A DNA stretch of 64,000 nucleotides from GCA-2862585 sp965277895 (GTDB taxonomy: Bacteria > Bacteroidota > Bacteroidia > Flavobacteriales > UBA7312). This document shows positions 41,390 through 49,376 of this stretch, in pieces. Under the pieces are notes generated by a model. That model worked only from the letters and a program-made list of their open reading frames with translations. It made no database searches and was not told the origin of the DNA. Position 1 is the first letter of the stretch, and each line of letters opens with the position of its first letter. The translations under genes and the position numbers were made by a program. Location: NCBI GenBank assembly GCA_965277895.1, contig CBDIDR010000001.1:248001-312000 (forward strand), written 5' to 3'.

Positions 41390-41767
41390 TTACTGTGCAC
41401 GCTTAGCTTCTATGCTTAATGTAGCGTGAGGAACTAGTTTTAGGCGTTCCTTTTGAATGAGCTTACCTGTTACTCTGCAAATGCCATACGTTTTGTTGTC
41501 AATTCGCTTTAGGGCATTATACAAATTGTGAATGAATTTCTCTTGACGTAAAGCCAATTGAGCATTCTCTTCTTTTGAAAGTGTTTCGGAGCCTTCTTCA
41601 AAGCCTTTGAATGTAGGTGAAGTATCGTCTGTTCCATTATTAGAGTCATTAGTATAGGCACTTTTAATAAGCTCTAAATCTTTCTCCGCCTTATCAATTT
41701 TATCTTGTATTATCTGTCGGAACTCTTTGAGTTCTGTGTCTGAATATCTTGTTTTCTCAGTAGACAT
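41390..41767 (-). CDS. TraR/DksA-family protein lacking a full zinc finger
   Basis: A 125-residue coiled-coil protein of the DksA/TraR type (LKEFRQIIQDKIDKAEKDLELIKSA and NLYNALKRIDNKTYGICRVTGKLIQKERLKLVPHATLSIEAK). The globular end has only one Cys where the classic family has four, yet YGICRVTGKLI and PHATLS are preserved, a form I recall as typical in Bacteroidota. DksA proteins modulate RNA polymerase with ppGpp; whether this one does is unknown. It sits between ileS and lspA in one operon. Confidence 0.85.
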   Translation of the reverse strand: MSTEKTRYSDTELKEFRQIIQDKIDKAEKDLELIKSAYTNDSNNGTDDTSPTFKGFEEGSETLSKEENAQLALRQEKFIHNLYNALKRIDNKTYGICRVTGKLIQKERLKLVPHATLSIEAKRAQ

Positions 41768-41770
41768 ATT

Positions 41771-44700
41771 CTATATTTTTTGTATTTCTATATTGGTATT
41801 TATCCCTTCTACCAGTTCAATCGTTGAGCCTTTTTGAGTCTCTTCGCTGTTAGTGATACGAAGCTCGTCGGCTAATGTTTCAGAGCAAATATAATTTAAA
41901 TTCTCATTTATTGCTTTTGCCAATTTTTCGGATGCACTTAAGGAAATATTAATGCGGTCTGTAACCTCAAAACCTTCGTCTTTTCTAATGTTTTGAATAC
42001 GGTTTATCAACTCACGAGCTAAACCTTCTTGAATGAGGTTGTCGTTTAAACTAATGTCAAGGGCAAGAGTGTTTCCGTTTAAAGAGCTTACTGCCCATCC
42101 AGGAATATCATCGGTAGTAATTTCAACATCTGCAAGTTCTAACTGAATGCTGTCATTTTCTAGCTGAAGCGTATAGTTTCCTTTTTCCTCAATGGAGCTG
42201 ATATCCTCAGAGCTAAAGTGCGAGATGGCTTGTGAGATAGCTCTCATTTGCTGACCAAATTTTGGTCCTAAAGTTTTGAAGTTAGGTTTTATTTTCTTGA
42301 CTAAAATACCAGAGCCTGAAGTCATGAACTCAAGCTCTTTTACATTAACTTCTGCTAACACTAAGTCTTTTACCGCCTCTACTTGGGCTTTTACTTTTTC
42401 GTTCAAGACTGGCACCATTATCTTTTGTAGGGGTTGTCTTACTCTCAGGTTTTCTTTTTTTCGTAATGAAAACGCCATAGAGGTAAGGTCTTGAGCTAAA
42501 CGCATTTGCTCTTCCAAGTCGGTATTAATTAATGCCTCATCAGCCGTTGGCCATTGGGCAAGGTGTACCGATTCTAATGTAGATTTTTGACTAACGCCAT
42601 TTAAGTCCACAAATAGTTTATCCATAAAAAAGGGAGCTATTGGAGACGCTAAAACAGCTATAGTTTCCAAACAGGTGTATAGCGTTTGGTAAGCCGATAT
42701 TTTATCTTGTTCGTATTCGCCTTTCCAGAATCGTCTTCTGCACAAACGCACATACCAATTACTGAGGTTGTCGTTGACAAATAATTGAATGGCACGAGCC
42801 GCCTTTGTGGGTTCATAGTCTTCTAAAGACTCTCCGACTTCCTTGATTAGGGTGTTAAGTTCTGACAGTATCCACTGATCTATCTCTGGTCTTTCTTTGA
42901 CGTCAATATCGGCTTCATTATAGGAAAACCCATCGATGTTAGCGTACAAAGCAAAGAAGGCATAGGTGTTGTAAAGTGTTCCGAAAAACTTACGCTTTAC
43001 CTCAGCCAAGCCGTCCAAATCAAATTTTAAGTTATCCCAAGGCTGAGCGTTGCTAATCATATACCAACGTGTGGCATCCGCCCCATACTCTTCTAATGTT
43101 TCAAATGGATCGGCAGCATTGCCTAAACGTTTGGACATTTTATTGCCGTTTTTATCTAAAACTAATCCGTTGGACACCACGCTTTTGAAGGCTACACTGT
43201 CAAACAGAATAGTGGCAATAGCATGAAGGGTAAAGAACCAGCCTCTTGTTTGGTCAACACCCTCTGCAATGAAATCTGCAGGGTATGATTTTTCAAACAG
43301 CTCTTTATTCTCAAATGGGTAATGCAATTGTGCGTAAGGCATAGAGCCTGAGTCAAACCATACATCTATAAGGTCCGCTTCTCTTCGCATGGCTTTGCCG
43401 CTTGCTGAAAGTAAAATAATATCATCCACAAAAGGACGGTGCAAATCAAAGGTGGCGTAATTCTCTGCCGACATATCTCCTACTACAAAATTGGCAAGTG
43501 GGTTGGCTGACATTAAACCTGCGTCAACTGATTTTTGAATTTCTGCTTTCAGCTGCTCCATAGAGCCTATACAAATTTGCTCCTCACCGTCTTCGGAAGT
43601 CCATATTGGTAATGGAATACCCCAAAATCTAGATCGTGATAGGTTCCAGTCCACTAGGTTTTCTAGCCAGTTGCCAAATCGACCTTCTCCAGTAGATTTT
43701 GGCTTCCAGTTTATGTTTTTATTGAGCTCTACCATACGCTTCTTGGCAGCTGTCGTTTTAACAAACCAACTCTCCAAAGGATAGTATAATATGGGCTTAT
43801 CTGTTCTCCAACAATGAGGGTAAGAGTGCTCGTATTTTTCTGCTTTAAAGCATTTATTTTCTTCTTTTAGCTTGATGACAAGCTGTATATCGGCTGATTT
43901 TTCAGGGGCTTCACCATCAGCGTAAAAGTCATTCTTGACATACATCCCTGCAAAGTCCGTAACAGCCTCCACAAAACGACCTTGAGTATCGACTAAGGTT
44001 AGTGAGCCAATACCGTTTTGCTTAGCAACAAGGTTATCGTCCGCTCCGAAACTTGGGGCTAGGTGGACAATTCCTGTTCCGTCTTCAGTGGTTACAAAAT
44101 CACCTATTAATACCTTAAAGGCATCGCCTTCTTCTGGTTGGGCGTAGGGCAGTAATTGCTCGTAACGCAGTCCTTCAAGGTCTGTACCCTTTACTTCATT
44201 AATGATTTCAAAAGGAATGTTTTTGTCACCTTTGGAATAATCGGCTAATGCTAGCTCACTGTTCTTCTCTGGGAAATATTTGCCAAACAAGTTTTTGGCG
44301 ACAATAACCGTAACAGCATCAAAGGTGTATGGATTAAAGGTGTTTACCACCACATACTCAATGTTTTTGCCAACTGCCAAGGCAGTGTTAGAGGGCAATG
44401 TCCAAGGGGTGGTTGTCCATGCTAGAAAGTGTAGCTCGCCATGAGACTTGTCGTATAAAAACTCTGAGGCATTGTCTCTTACAGTTTTAAACTGTGCTAT
44501 GGCAGATAGGTCTTTTACATCTTTATAACAGCCTGGTTGATTAAGCTCATGAGAACTTAATCCCGTTCCTGCTTTTGGTGAAAATGGCTGTATTGTATGC
44601 CCTTTGTAGAGCATGTCTTTTTTATCCATTTGGCTAAGTAGCCACCAAACGCTTTCTATGTATTTGTTGTCGTAAGTAACGTATGGGTCGTTCATGTCTA

Positions 44701-45127
44701 CCCAATAGCCCATTTTGTCCGTAAGGTCTTCCCAAACGTTCTTGAACTTCATGACATTCTCTCGACATTTTTTGTTGTAATCTTCAATAGAAATAGTCGT
44801 TCCTATATCTTCTTTGGTGATACCCAACTCTTTTTCTACTCCCAACTCTACTGGCAAACCGTGTGTATCCCATCCAGCTTTACGGTTTACTTTGAAGCCT
44901 TGAAGGGTTTTAAATCGACAAAATATATCCTTAATGGCTCTTCCCATAACGTGATGAATACCGGGCATACCATTAGCAGACGGTGGTCCTTCATAAAAGG
45001 TAAAAGATGGGTTGTCGTTTCTAGTAGTAACGCTTTTTTCAAATATGGAGTTCGCCTTCCACCTGGACAACACTTCTTTGTTGATACCTGATAAATCTAG
45101 CTGCTTATATTCTGGGTATTTTTTCAT
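41771..45127 (-). CDS. ileS: Isoleucine-tRNA ligase
   Basis: A class I synthetase of 1118 residues from the ATG at 45127 (MKKYPEYKQLDLSG). A start at 45181 would overlap the RidA gene by 52 bases and adds an unlikely N-terminus. Signature motifs are the HIGH equivalent GIHHVMG near residue 60, a large editing domain (about 200-420), and KMSKR in NGNKMSKRLGN. The long C-terminal domain (DUF5915-like extension) places it in the eukaryotic-like, mupirocin-resistant class (inference from length and layout). The RidA gene stop is two bases upstream. Confidence 0.96.
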   Translation of the reverse strand: MKKYPEYKQLDLSGINKEVLSRWKANSIFEKSVTTRNDNPSFTFYEGPPSANGMPGIHHVMGRAIKDIFCRFKTLQGFKVNRKAGWDTHGLPVELGVEKELGITKEDIGTTISIEDYNKKCRENVMKFKNVWEDLTDKMGYWVDMNDPYVTYDNKYIESVWWLLSQMDKKDMLYKGHTIQPFSPKAGTGLSSHELNQPGCYKDVKDLSAIAQFKTVRDNASEFLYDKSHGELHFLAWTTTPWTLPSNTALAVGKNIEYVVVNTFNPYTFDAVTVIVAKNLFGKYFPEKNSELALADYSKGDKNIPFEIINEVKGTDLEGLRYEQLLPYAQPEEGDAFKVLIGDFVTTEDGTGIVHLAPSFGADDNLVAKQNGIGSLTLVDTQGRFVEAVTDFAGMYVKNDFYADGEAPEKSADIQLVIKLKEENKCFKAEKYEHSYPHCWRTDKPILYYPLESWFVKTTAAKKRMVELNKNINWKPKSTGEGRFGNWLENLVDWNLSRSRFWGIPLPIWTSEDGEEQICIGSMEQLKAEIQKSVDAGLMSANPLANFVVGDMSAENYATFDLHRPFVDDIILLSASGKAMRREADLIDVWFDSGSMPYAQLHYPFENKELFEKSYPADFIAEGVDQTRGWFFTLHAIATILFDSVAFKSVVSNGLVLDKNGNKMSKRLGNAADPFETLEEYGADATRWYMISNAQPWDNLKFDLDGLAEVKRKFFGTLYNTYAFFALYANIDGFSYNEADIDVKERPEIDQWILSELNTLIKEVGESLEDYEPTKAARAIQLFVNDNLSNWYVRLCRRRFWKGEYEQDKISAYQTLYTCLETIAVLASPIAPFFMDKLFVDLNGVSQKSTLESVHLAQWPTADEALINTDLEEQMRLAQDLTSMAFSLRKKENLRVRQPLQKIMVPVLNEKVKAQVEAVKDLVLAEVNVKELEFMTSGSGILVKKIKPNFKTLGPKFGQQMRAISQAISHFSSEDISSIEEKGNYTLQLENDSIQLELADVEITTDDIPGWAVSSLNGNTLALDISLNDNLIQEGLARELINRIQNIRKDEGFEVTDRINISLSASEKLAKAINENLNYICSETLADELRITNSEETQKGSTIELVEGINTNIEIQKI

Positions 45128-45129
45128 TC

Positions 45130-45546
45130 TTAAATAGTAGCAATAACTTTTAATTCTATGGCAATAGGTGTGGGCAAACAATTGATTTCAACCGTTGTTC
45201 TGCAAGGTTGATTGTCCGCAAAAAACTCTGCATATACCTTATTGTAGATTTTAAAGTCGTCTTTCATATTAGTCAAGAATACCGTCACATCAATGACTTT
45301 ATCCCATGAAGAACCCGACTCCTCAACGATGGTTCGGACATTATTAAAAACCGAACGGCATTGTGTTTCTATATCATAAGACACAATATTTCCAGATTCG
45401 TCTAACTCTACACCAGGTATTTTTTTTGTCCCTCGTTCTCTAGGCCCAACCCCAGACAAAAACAAAAGATTACCGTGCTGACGAGCATGAGGGTACAACC
45501 CTACTGGCTCAGGGGCCTTTGTCGATTCAATTTTCTTACTACTCAT
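45130..45546 (-). CDS. RidA-family deaminase resembling 2-aminomuconate deaminase
   Basis: A 138-residue RidA/YjgF-type protein. The segments VGLYPHARQHGNLLFLSGVGPRERGTKKIPG and WDKVIDVTVFLTNMKDDF closely match what I recall of 2-aminomuconate deaminase (NbaF/AmnD group), which releases ammonia from 2-aminomuconate in tryptophan and nitrobenzoate breakdown. The conserved Arg of the family is in NQPCRTTVEINCLP. It may instead be a general enamine/imine deaminase. The ALDH at the window start would make its substrate. It lies directly before ileS. Confidence 0.85.
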   Translation of the reverse strand: MSSKKIESTKAPEPVGLYPHARQHGNLLFLSGVGPRERGTKKIPGVELDESGNIVSYDIETQCRSVFNNVRTIVEESGSSWDKVIDVTVFLTNMKDDFKIYNKVYAEFFADNQPCRTTVEINCLPTPIAIELKVIATI

Positions 45547-45622
45547 ATGCCTAAAATTAATTGTGCGAAAATACTCAATGATAAGCAGAATAGCAATCTA
45601 ATAAAATTAGCTCAAAAATAAA

Positions 45623-45630
45623 TACATTTG
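45623..45630 (+). promoter_or_regulatory. -7 box of tRNA-Ala
   Basis: TACATTTG, exact consensus, 11 bases before the mature tRNA 5' end. Confidence 0.55.
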
Positions 45631-45641
45631 TAAGGCAATTC

Positions 45642-45718
45642 GGGGATGTAGCTCAGCTGGCTAGAGCGCTTGACTGGCAGTCAAGAGGTCGTGGGTTCGA
45701 GTCCCATCTTCTCCACCA
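45642..45718 (+). tRNA. tRNA-Ala (anticodon GGC)
   Basis: A full cloverleaf of 77 bases including an encoded CCA. Anticodon stem CTTGA/TCAAG closes the loop CTGGCAG, giving anticodon GGC. The T arm is GTGGG TTCGAGT CCCAT with a G-T end pair. The acceptor stem GGGGATG/CTTCTCC has a T-T mismatch at pair 6-67 and a G-T pair at 3-70. It has its own promoter and terminator. Confidence 0.93.
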
Positions 45719-45748
45719 AAAAAGCCCACTCGTTTGAGTGGGCTTTTT
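45718..45748 (+). terminator. Terminator after tRNA-Ala (bidirectional)
   Basis: GCCCACTC and GAGTGGGC pair around a GTTT loop, with an A-run before and TTTTT after, so it works on either strand. The A-run begins at the tRNA's final base. Confidence 0.85.
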
Positions 45749-45914
45749 GATAGTAGTATTTCCAGAAATTTAGTATTTACTATCTAAAAACTCTTCTAAT
45801 TCCTCGCCACTGAAGCTGATGATGAGGGAACAGTAAGTTTAATGAGTGATTATATATCACAAACCGAAAAAACGTTGTGGATGCTTAGTTCCTACCTTAA
45901 ATAAGGTTGAATCG

Positions 45915-46700
45915 TCAATACGTAAAGTGTCCTTTAGAATAAACTATGGCTTGTCCGCCGAGGCTTACCCTGTCGTTATTGTCTATACAAATTAGCTCTC
46001 CTTTTCTTTCTGAAAGCTGATGTGCTTTGAGTTCTTTTTTAAACAGTCTAGATGACCAATAGGGCGTTAAAGTACAATGTGCTGAGCCAGTTACTGGGTC
46101 TTCTAAAATTGTTGCTTGAGGGGTGAAAAATCTAGACACAAAATCTACCGAATTTCCTTTGGCAGTAACAATAACTCCGCCACACCCTAAATTAATCTGG
46201 TCAAAAAGGTGTCTGTTTATGGTAATGTCTTTTATGTCTTCTTCGTGCTCATAAACCAACATGTAGTCTCTCGCTTTGTACACCTCTTTGGGCTGAATGT
46301 TTAGTGCCGTCTTTATTTCTTGAGGTAAAGGTGCTTTTACGGCTCTTCTAGACGGAAGATCTAAGTAATAAAAATTGTTTTTATACCTCGCCTTTAGTGT
46401 GCCACTAAGTGTAGTAAAGGTTATCTCGTCAGACGGGTAATTTAAACAGGCTTTTAAAGCATGTGCTGCTGCTAATGTAGCGTGGCCGCATAAATCAATT
46501 TCAAGGTCAGGCGTAAACCATCTAAGGTGAATATCCTTCTCGTTCTCTATAAAGAAAGCTGTTTCGGCAACAGCATTTTCTTTAGCTATTTTTAAAAGTG
46601 CGTCGTCTGGAAGCCACTCAAACAAGGGTACAACACAGGCTGGGTTTCCTCCAAAAGTTTTGTTGGTAAAAGCGTCAACTTGAAAAATCTGATACTTCAT
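45915..46700 (-). CDS. PhzF family isomerase/epimerase-like protein
   Basis: A 261-residue protein of the PhzF superfamily, with the opening YQIFQVDAFTNKTFGGNPACVV, the catalytic-type Glu in NAVAETAFF (about residue 46), the RWFTPDLEIDLCGHATLAAAH motif and the mirrored C-terminal DPVTGSAHCTL. Members isomerise or cyclise small metabolites; the substrate is unknown and no phenazine genes are present. The 196 bases between it and the tRNA terminator contain nothing I can identify. Confidence 0.9.
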   Translation of the reverse strand: MKYQIFQVDAFTNKTFGGNPACVVPLFEWLPDDALLKIAKENAVAETAFFIENEKDIHLRWFTPDLEIDLCGHATLAAAHALKACLNYPSDEITFTTLSGTLKARYKNNFYYLDLPSRRAVKAPLPQEIKTALNIQPKEVYKARDYMLVYEHEEDIKDITINRHLFDQINLGCGGVIVTAKGNSVDFVSRFFTPQATILEDPVTGSAHCTLTPYWSSRLFKKELKAHQLSERKGELICIDNNDRVSLGGQAIVYSKGHFTY

Positions 46701-46713
46701 TGTGATGGAGTTG

Positions 46714-46745
46714 TAAAAACCCCACTCGGTAAAGTGGGGTTTTTT
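46714..46745 (-). terminator. Terminator of the membrane protein gene at 46756
   Basis: CCCCACT and AGTGGGG around CGGTAA; on the minus strand the stem is followed by TTTTT, and the plus strand also ends in a T-run. It separates the 46756 gene from PhzF. Confidence 0.8.
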
Positions 46746-46755
46746 AAATCAAAAC

Positions 46756-47163
46756 TTATGCGGTTCCTTTTTTACTGCCGTAGTATAGCAGCCCTAAAGC
46801 CACTAAATTCAGCACTATTACTGGCAGTGGAGCCGTTGGTTTTCCTGAAAATGCGTTAACTAAATCAGGTAGGGCAAAGAAGCCCATCACTACAAAGAAT
46901 AAAAAGGATAGTCTTTTTAATGCCTCTAAATCTAAAATTGAAGTAGCCCCTACCATTAAAAAGAAAAATCCAAGACCCACACAGCCTAATACTAAGGCAA
47001 ATGTGTCAAAAATAGTCATGGCGTCTTCTGATAGTGTTTCGTATCCAAAAGCATCGACAATAAGCATTGTTTTAACGTCTTCTGAAATCATCGCTCCAAA
47101 TAAAGGCAAAAGTTGTAACAGCATTAACACTGCTGCAAGCCAAAAAATTGTTTTTAATTTCAT
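46756..47163 (-). CDS. Small four-helix membrane protein of unknown function
   Basis: A 135-residue membrane protein with hydrophobic segments at about 5-25, 54-73, 83-101 and 111-129. The segments between them are short; the one after helix 1 is acidic (SEDVKTMLIVDAFGYETLSEDA). I recognise no family. It is a single-gene unit with a clear terminator and is divergent from the YqhA gene. Confidence 0.65.
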   Translation of the reverse strand: MKLKTIFWLAAVLMLLQLLPLFGAMISEDVKTMLIVDAFGYETLSEDAMTIFDTFALVLGCVGLGFFFLMVGATSILDLEALKRLSFLFFVVMGFFALPDLVNAFSGKPTAPLPVIVLNLVALGLLYYGSKKGTA

Positions 47164-47248
47164 CGTTTTTAGTTGTTAAGGTTTTTCAAATAAAGCAAAA
47201 AAAAATTTAACCTCTTTTATTGTGAAGTCAGCTGAACTATCTTTTTTA

Positions 47249-47256
47249 TATTTTTG
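47249..47256 (+). promoter_or_regulatory. -7 box of the YqhA-family gene
   Basis: TATTTTTG, exact consensus, 31 bases before the ATG. Confidence 0.45.
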
Positions 47257-47287
47257 AACTTACGTTTAACGCTAACCCTATTACCAG

Positions 47288-47791
47288 ATGTCAATGTTTG
47301 AGAATAAATTTGAAAAAGCACTTTGGAACTTGCGATTTGTAGTAATCCTTGCGGTGATACTATCAATAGTAGCTTCAATTACCTTGTTTGTCATAGGGAG
47401 TTGGGATATTCTGTACTCTGTAATTTATCAAAACCCATTGTTTAATGCAGAGGTAAACAATAATAATGACCTGTTATTCAAAATTATTTCGTCAATAGAC
47501 TTGTTCTTAATCGGTATTGTATTGCTCATTTTTGGTTTTGGTGTATATGAGCTTTTCATCAGTGAGATTGATTTTGCTAAAGGTAAATTTTCTGAGTCCA
47601 CATTAAAAATTAGTAGCCTCGACCAACTTAAAAACAAGATTATAAAGGTAATTATCATTGTTTTAATCGTTAAGTTTTTTGAGAAAATTCTGAAATTAAC
47701 CCCAAACTTTACATCTCCTGAAGATGTCTTGTTTTTTGGTGTTTCTATCTTGTCAATTTGCTTAGGTTACTATTTGATAAACAGAAAATAA
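47288..47791 (+). CDS. YqhA (UPF0114) family membrane protein
   Basis: A 167-residue inner membrane protein with the family phrases LRFVVILAVILSIVASITLF, IDLFLIGIVLLIFGFGVYELFI and KIIKVIIIVLIVKFFEK. Four helices are evident. Its function is not established; homologs occur widely in bacteria. It has its own promoter; the photolyase gene follows 70 bases downstream with a separate promoter. Confidence 0.82.
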   Translation: MSMFENKFEKALWNLRFVVILAVILSIVASITLFVIGSWDILYSVIYQNPLFNAEVNNNNDLLFKIISSIDLFLIGIVLLIFGFGVYELFISEIDFAKGKFSESTLKISSLDQLKNKIIKVIIIVLIVKFFEKILKLTPNFTSPEDVLFFGVSILSICLGYYLINRK

Positions 47792-47838
47792 AGCCCGCTT
47801 TTTAGTCTATTGAGGTTTACGGATTGTTGTCACTTCCG

Positions 47839-47846
47839 TATCTTTG
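47839..47846 (+). promoter_or_regulatory. -7 box of the photolyase-like gene
   Basis: TATCTTTG, exact consensus, 15 bases before the TTG start at 47862. Confidence 0.5.
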
Positions 47847-47861
47847 TACCTCTTTTAAACC

Positions 47862-49328
47862 TTGACAAAAAAATTAAATATCGTTTGGCTCAAAAGAGAC
47901 CTAAGAACCTCCGACCATGAGCCATTTTTTCATGCTGAAAATCATGAGAACGATTATATTGCTATTTACATTTTTGAACCCAAACTCCTTTCTCATCCTG
48001 ATAGTAGCCTGAGGCATCAGCAGTTTATTTATCACTCTATTTTGGATATGAATGCCTCGCTTCAGCCTTTTAATAGACATATACATGTTTTCTATGCTAA
48101 TGCCGATGAGGTGTTTTCATATCTAACAAAAGCGTATTCTGTTGCAAAGATATTTTCATATCAAGAAAGCGGAATTAAAGTCAGTTGGGAAAGGGATAAG
48201 CGGGTGGCTGAAATTTTAAAAAACAATGGGGTTGAGTGGTGTGAGTTTGAAAATCAATCTGTGAAAAGAGGGGTAAATAATAGGGTAGGATGGGATAAAG
48301 ACTGGTACTTATACGCTCATTCTGAACGCATACAAAACGCCTTCAGCAAAAGCCAACTATCAATTGAAAAGAGTCCTTTTGACTTTGATATAAAAAAACA
48401 CCCCGATTTGGAACATTATCCCAAAAACTATCAGCCCGCAGGTCAGTCTTTTGCTGTAAAATACCTTGGCTCTTTTCTTGATGAAAGAGGCAAGAATTAT
48501 TCTAAGCACATTTCAAGCCCTCAAAAAAGTAGAGTATCATGTAGCCGACTGTCTACCTATTTAGCGTGGGGAAATATTAGTGTTCGAGAGGTGTTTCAAA
48601 AAGTCAAAAATGCTCCAAACTACAAATCACATAAACGCTCTTTTGACGCGTGTTTGGCTCGATTAAAATGGCGTTCTCATTTTATTCAAAAGTTTGAAAC
48701 AGACTGCAACTATGAATTACTCTGTATCAACAAGGGTTATGAAAAGATGGTGTACGATAACAACGACTCTTTTTTACAAAAATGGAAAGAAGGAAAAACA
48801 GGCTTTCCTCTTGTTGACGCAAGTATGCGATGTCTAATTAATAATGGCTGGATAAACTTCAGAATGAGGGCGATGTTAGTCTCTTTTCTATGCCACCACC
48901 TCAACCAAGATTGGCGAAGAGGAGTATATCACATTGCTCAATTATTTTTGGATTATGAGCCTGGTATTCATTTCACCCAATTTCAGATGCAAGCGGGAGT
49001 TACGGGTATTAATTCAATCCGCATATACAACCCTATAAAACAATCTATTGAAAAAGACCCTGAAGGAGGCTTTATAAAAAAATGGGTGCCTGAGCTCCGC
49101 GAATTAGACACTCCTTTTATACATCGTCCGTGGGAAATGACTCCAATAGATTTACTTTCAAAAGGAATAAAACTGGATTACCCTGCACCAATAGTAGAGC
49201 CAATAAAAGCCGTAAAAACAAGTAGGAGTCAACTTTGGAGTCTTCGCAAAGACCCTTTGGTAAAAGAAGAGTCTAAAAAATTACTCCGAATACACGTAAG
49301 GCCTTCTGTAAAAAAGAACCGTAAGTAG
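47862..49328 (+). CDS. Cryptochrome/photolyase family flavoprotein, atypical FAD site
   Basis: A 488-residue protein with an N-terminal antenna-type Rossmann domain (NIVWLKRDLRTSDHEPF) and the C-terminal FAD-binding helical domain (KTGFPLVDASMRCLINNGWINFRMRAMLVSFLCHHLNQDWRRG). In classic CPD photolyases the next motif has an Asn near FAD N5 and a WQW; here it reads EPGIHFTQFQMQAG (residues 366-379), a variant I associate with a separate flavobacterial group. It may repair UV dimers or act as a blue-light sensor. The start is TTG, as no ATG precedes the conserved strand. Confidence 0.88.
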   Translation: MTKKLNIVWLKRDLRTSDHEPFFHAENHENDYIAIYIFEPKLLSHPDSSLRHQQFIYHSILDMNASLQPFNRHIHVFYANADEVFSYLTKAYSVAKIFSYQESGIKVSWERDKRVAEILKNNGVEWCEFENQSVKRGVNNRVGWDKDWYLYAHSERIQNAFSKSQLSIEKSPFDFDIKKHPDLEHYPKNYQPAGQSFAVKYLGSFLDERGKNYSKHISSPQKSRVSCSRLSTYLAWGNISVREVFQKVKNAPNYKSHKRSFDACLARLKWRSHFIQKFETDCNYELLCINKGYEKMVYDNNDSFLQKWKEGKTGFPLVDASMRCLINNGWINFRMRAMLVSFLCHHLNQDWRRGVYHIAQLFLDYEPGIHFTQFQMQAGVTGINSIRIYNPIKQSIEKDPEGGFIKKWVPELRELDTPFIHRPWEMTPIDLLSKGIKLDYPAPIVEPIKAVKTSRSQLWSLRKDPLVKEESKKLLRIHVRPSVKKNRK

Positions 49329-49376
49329 TAATTATTATAATGCTTATATTTACAACAACTAATAAGTTCTATTAGC

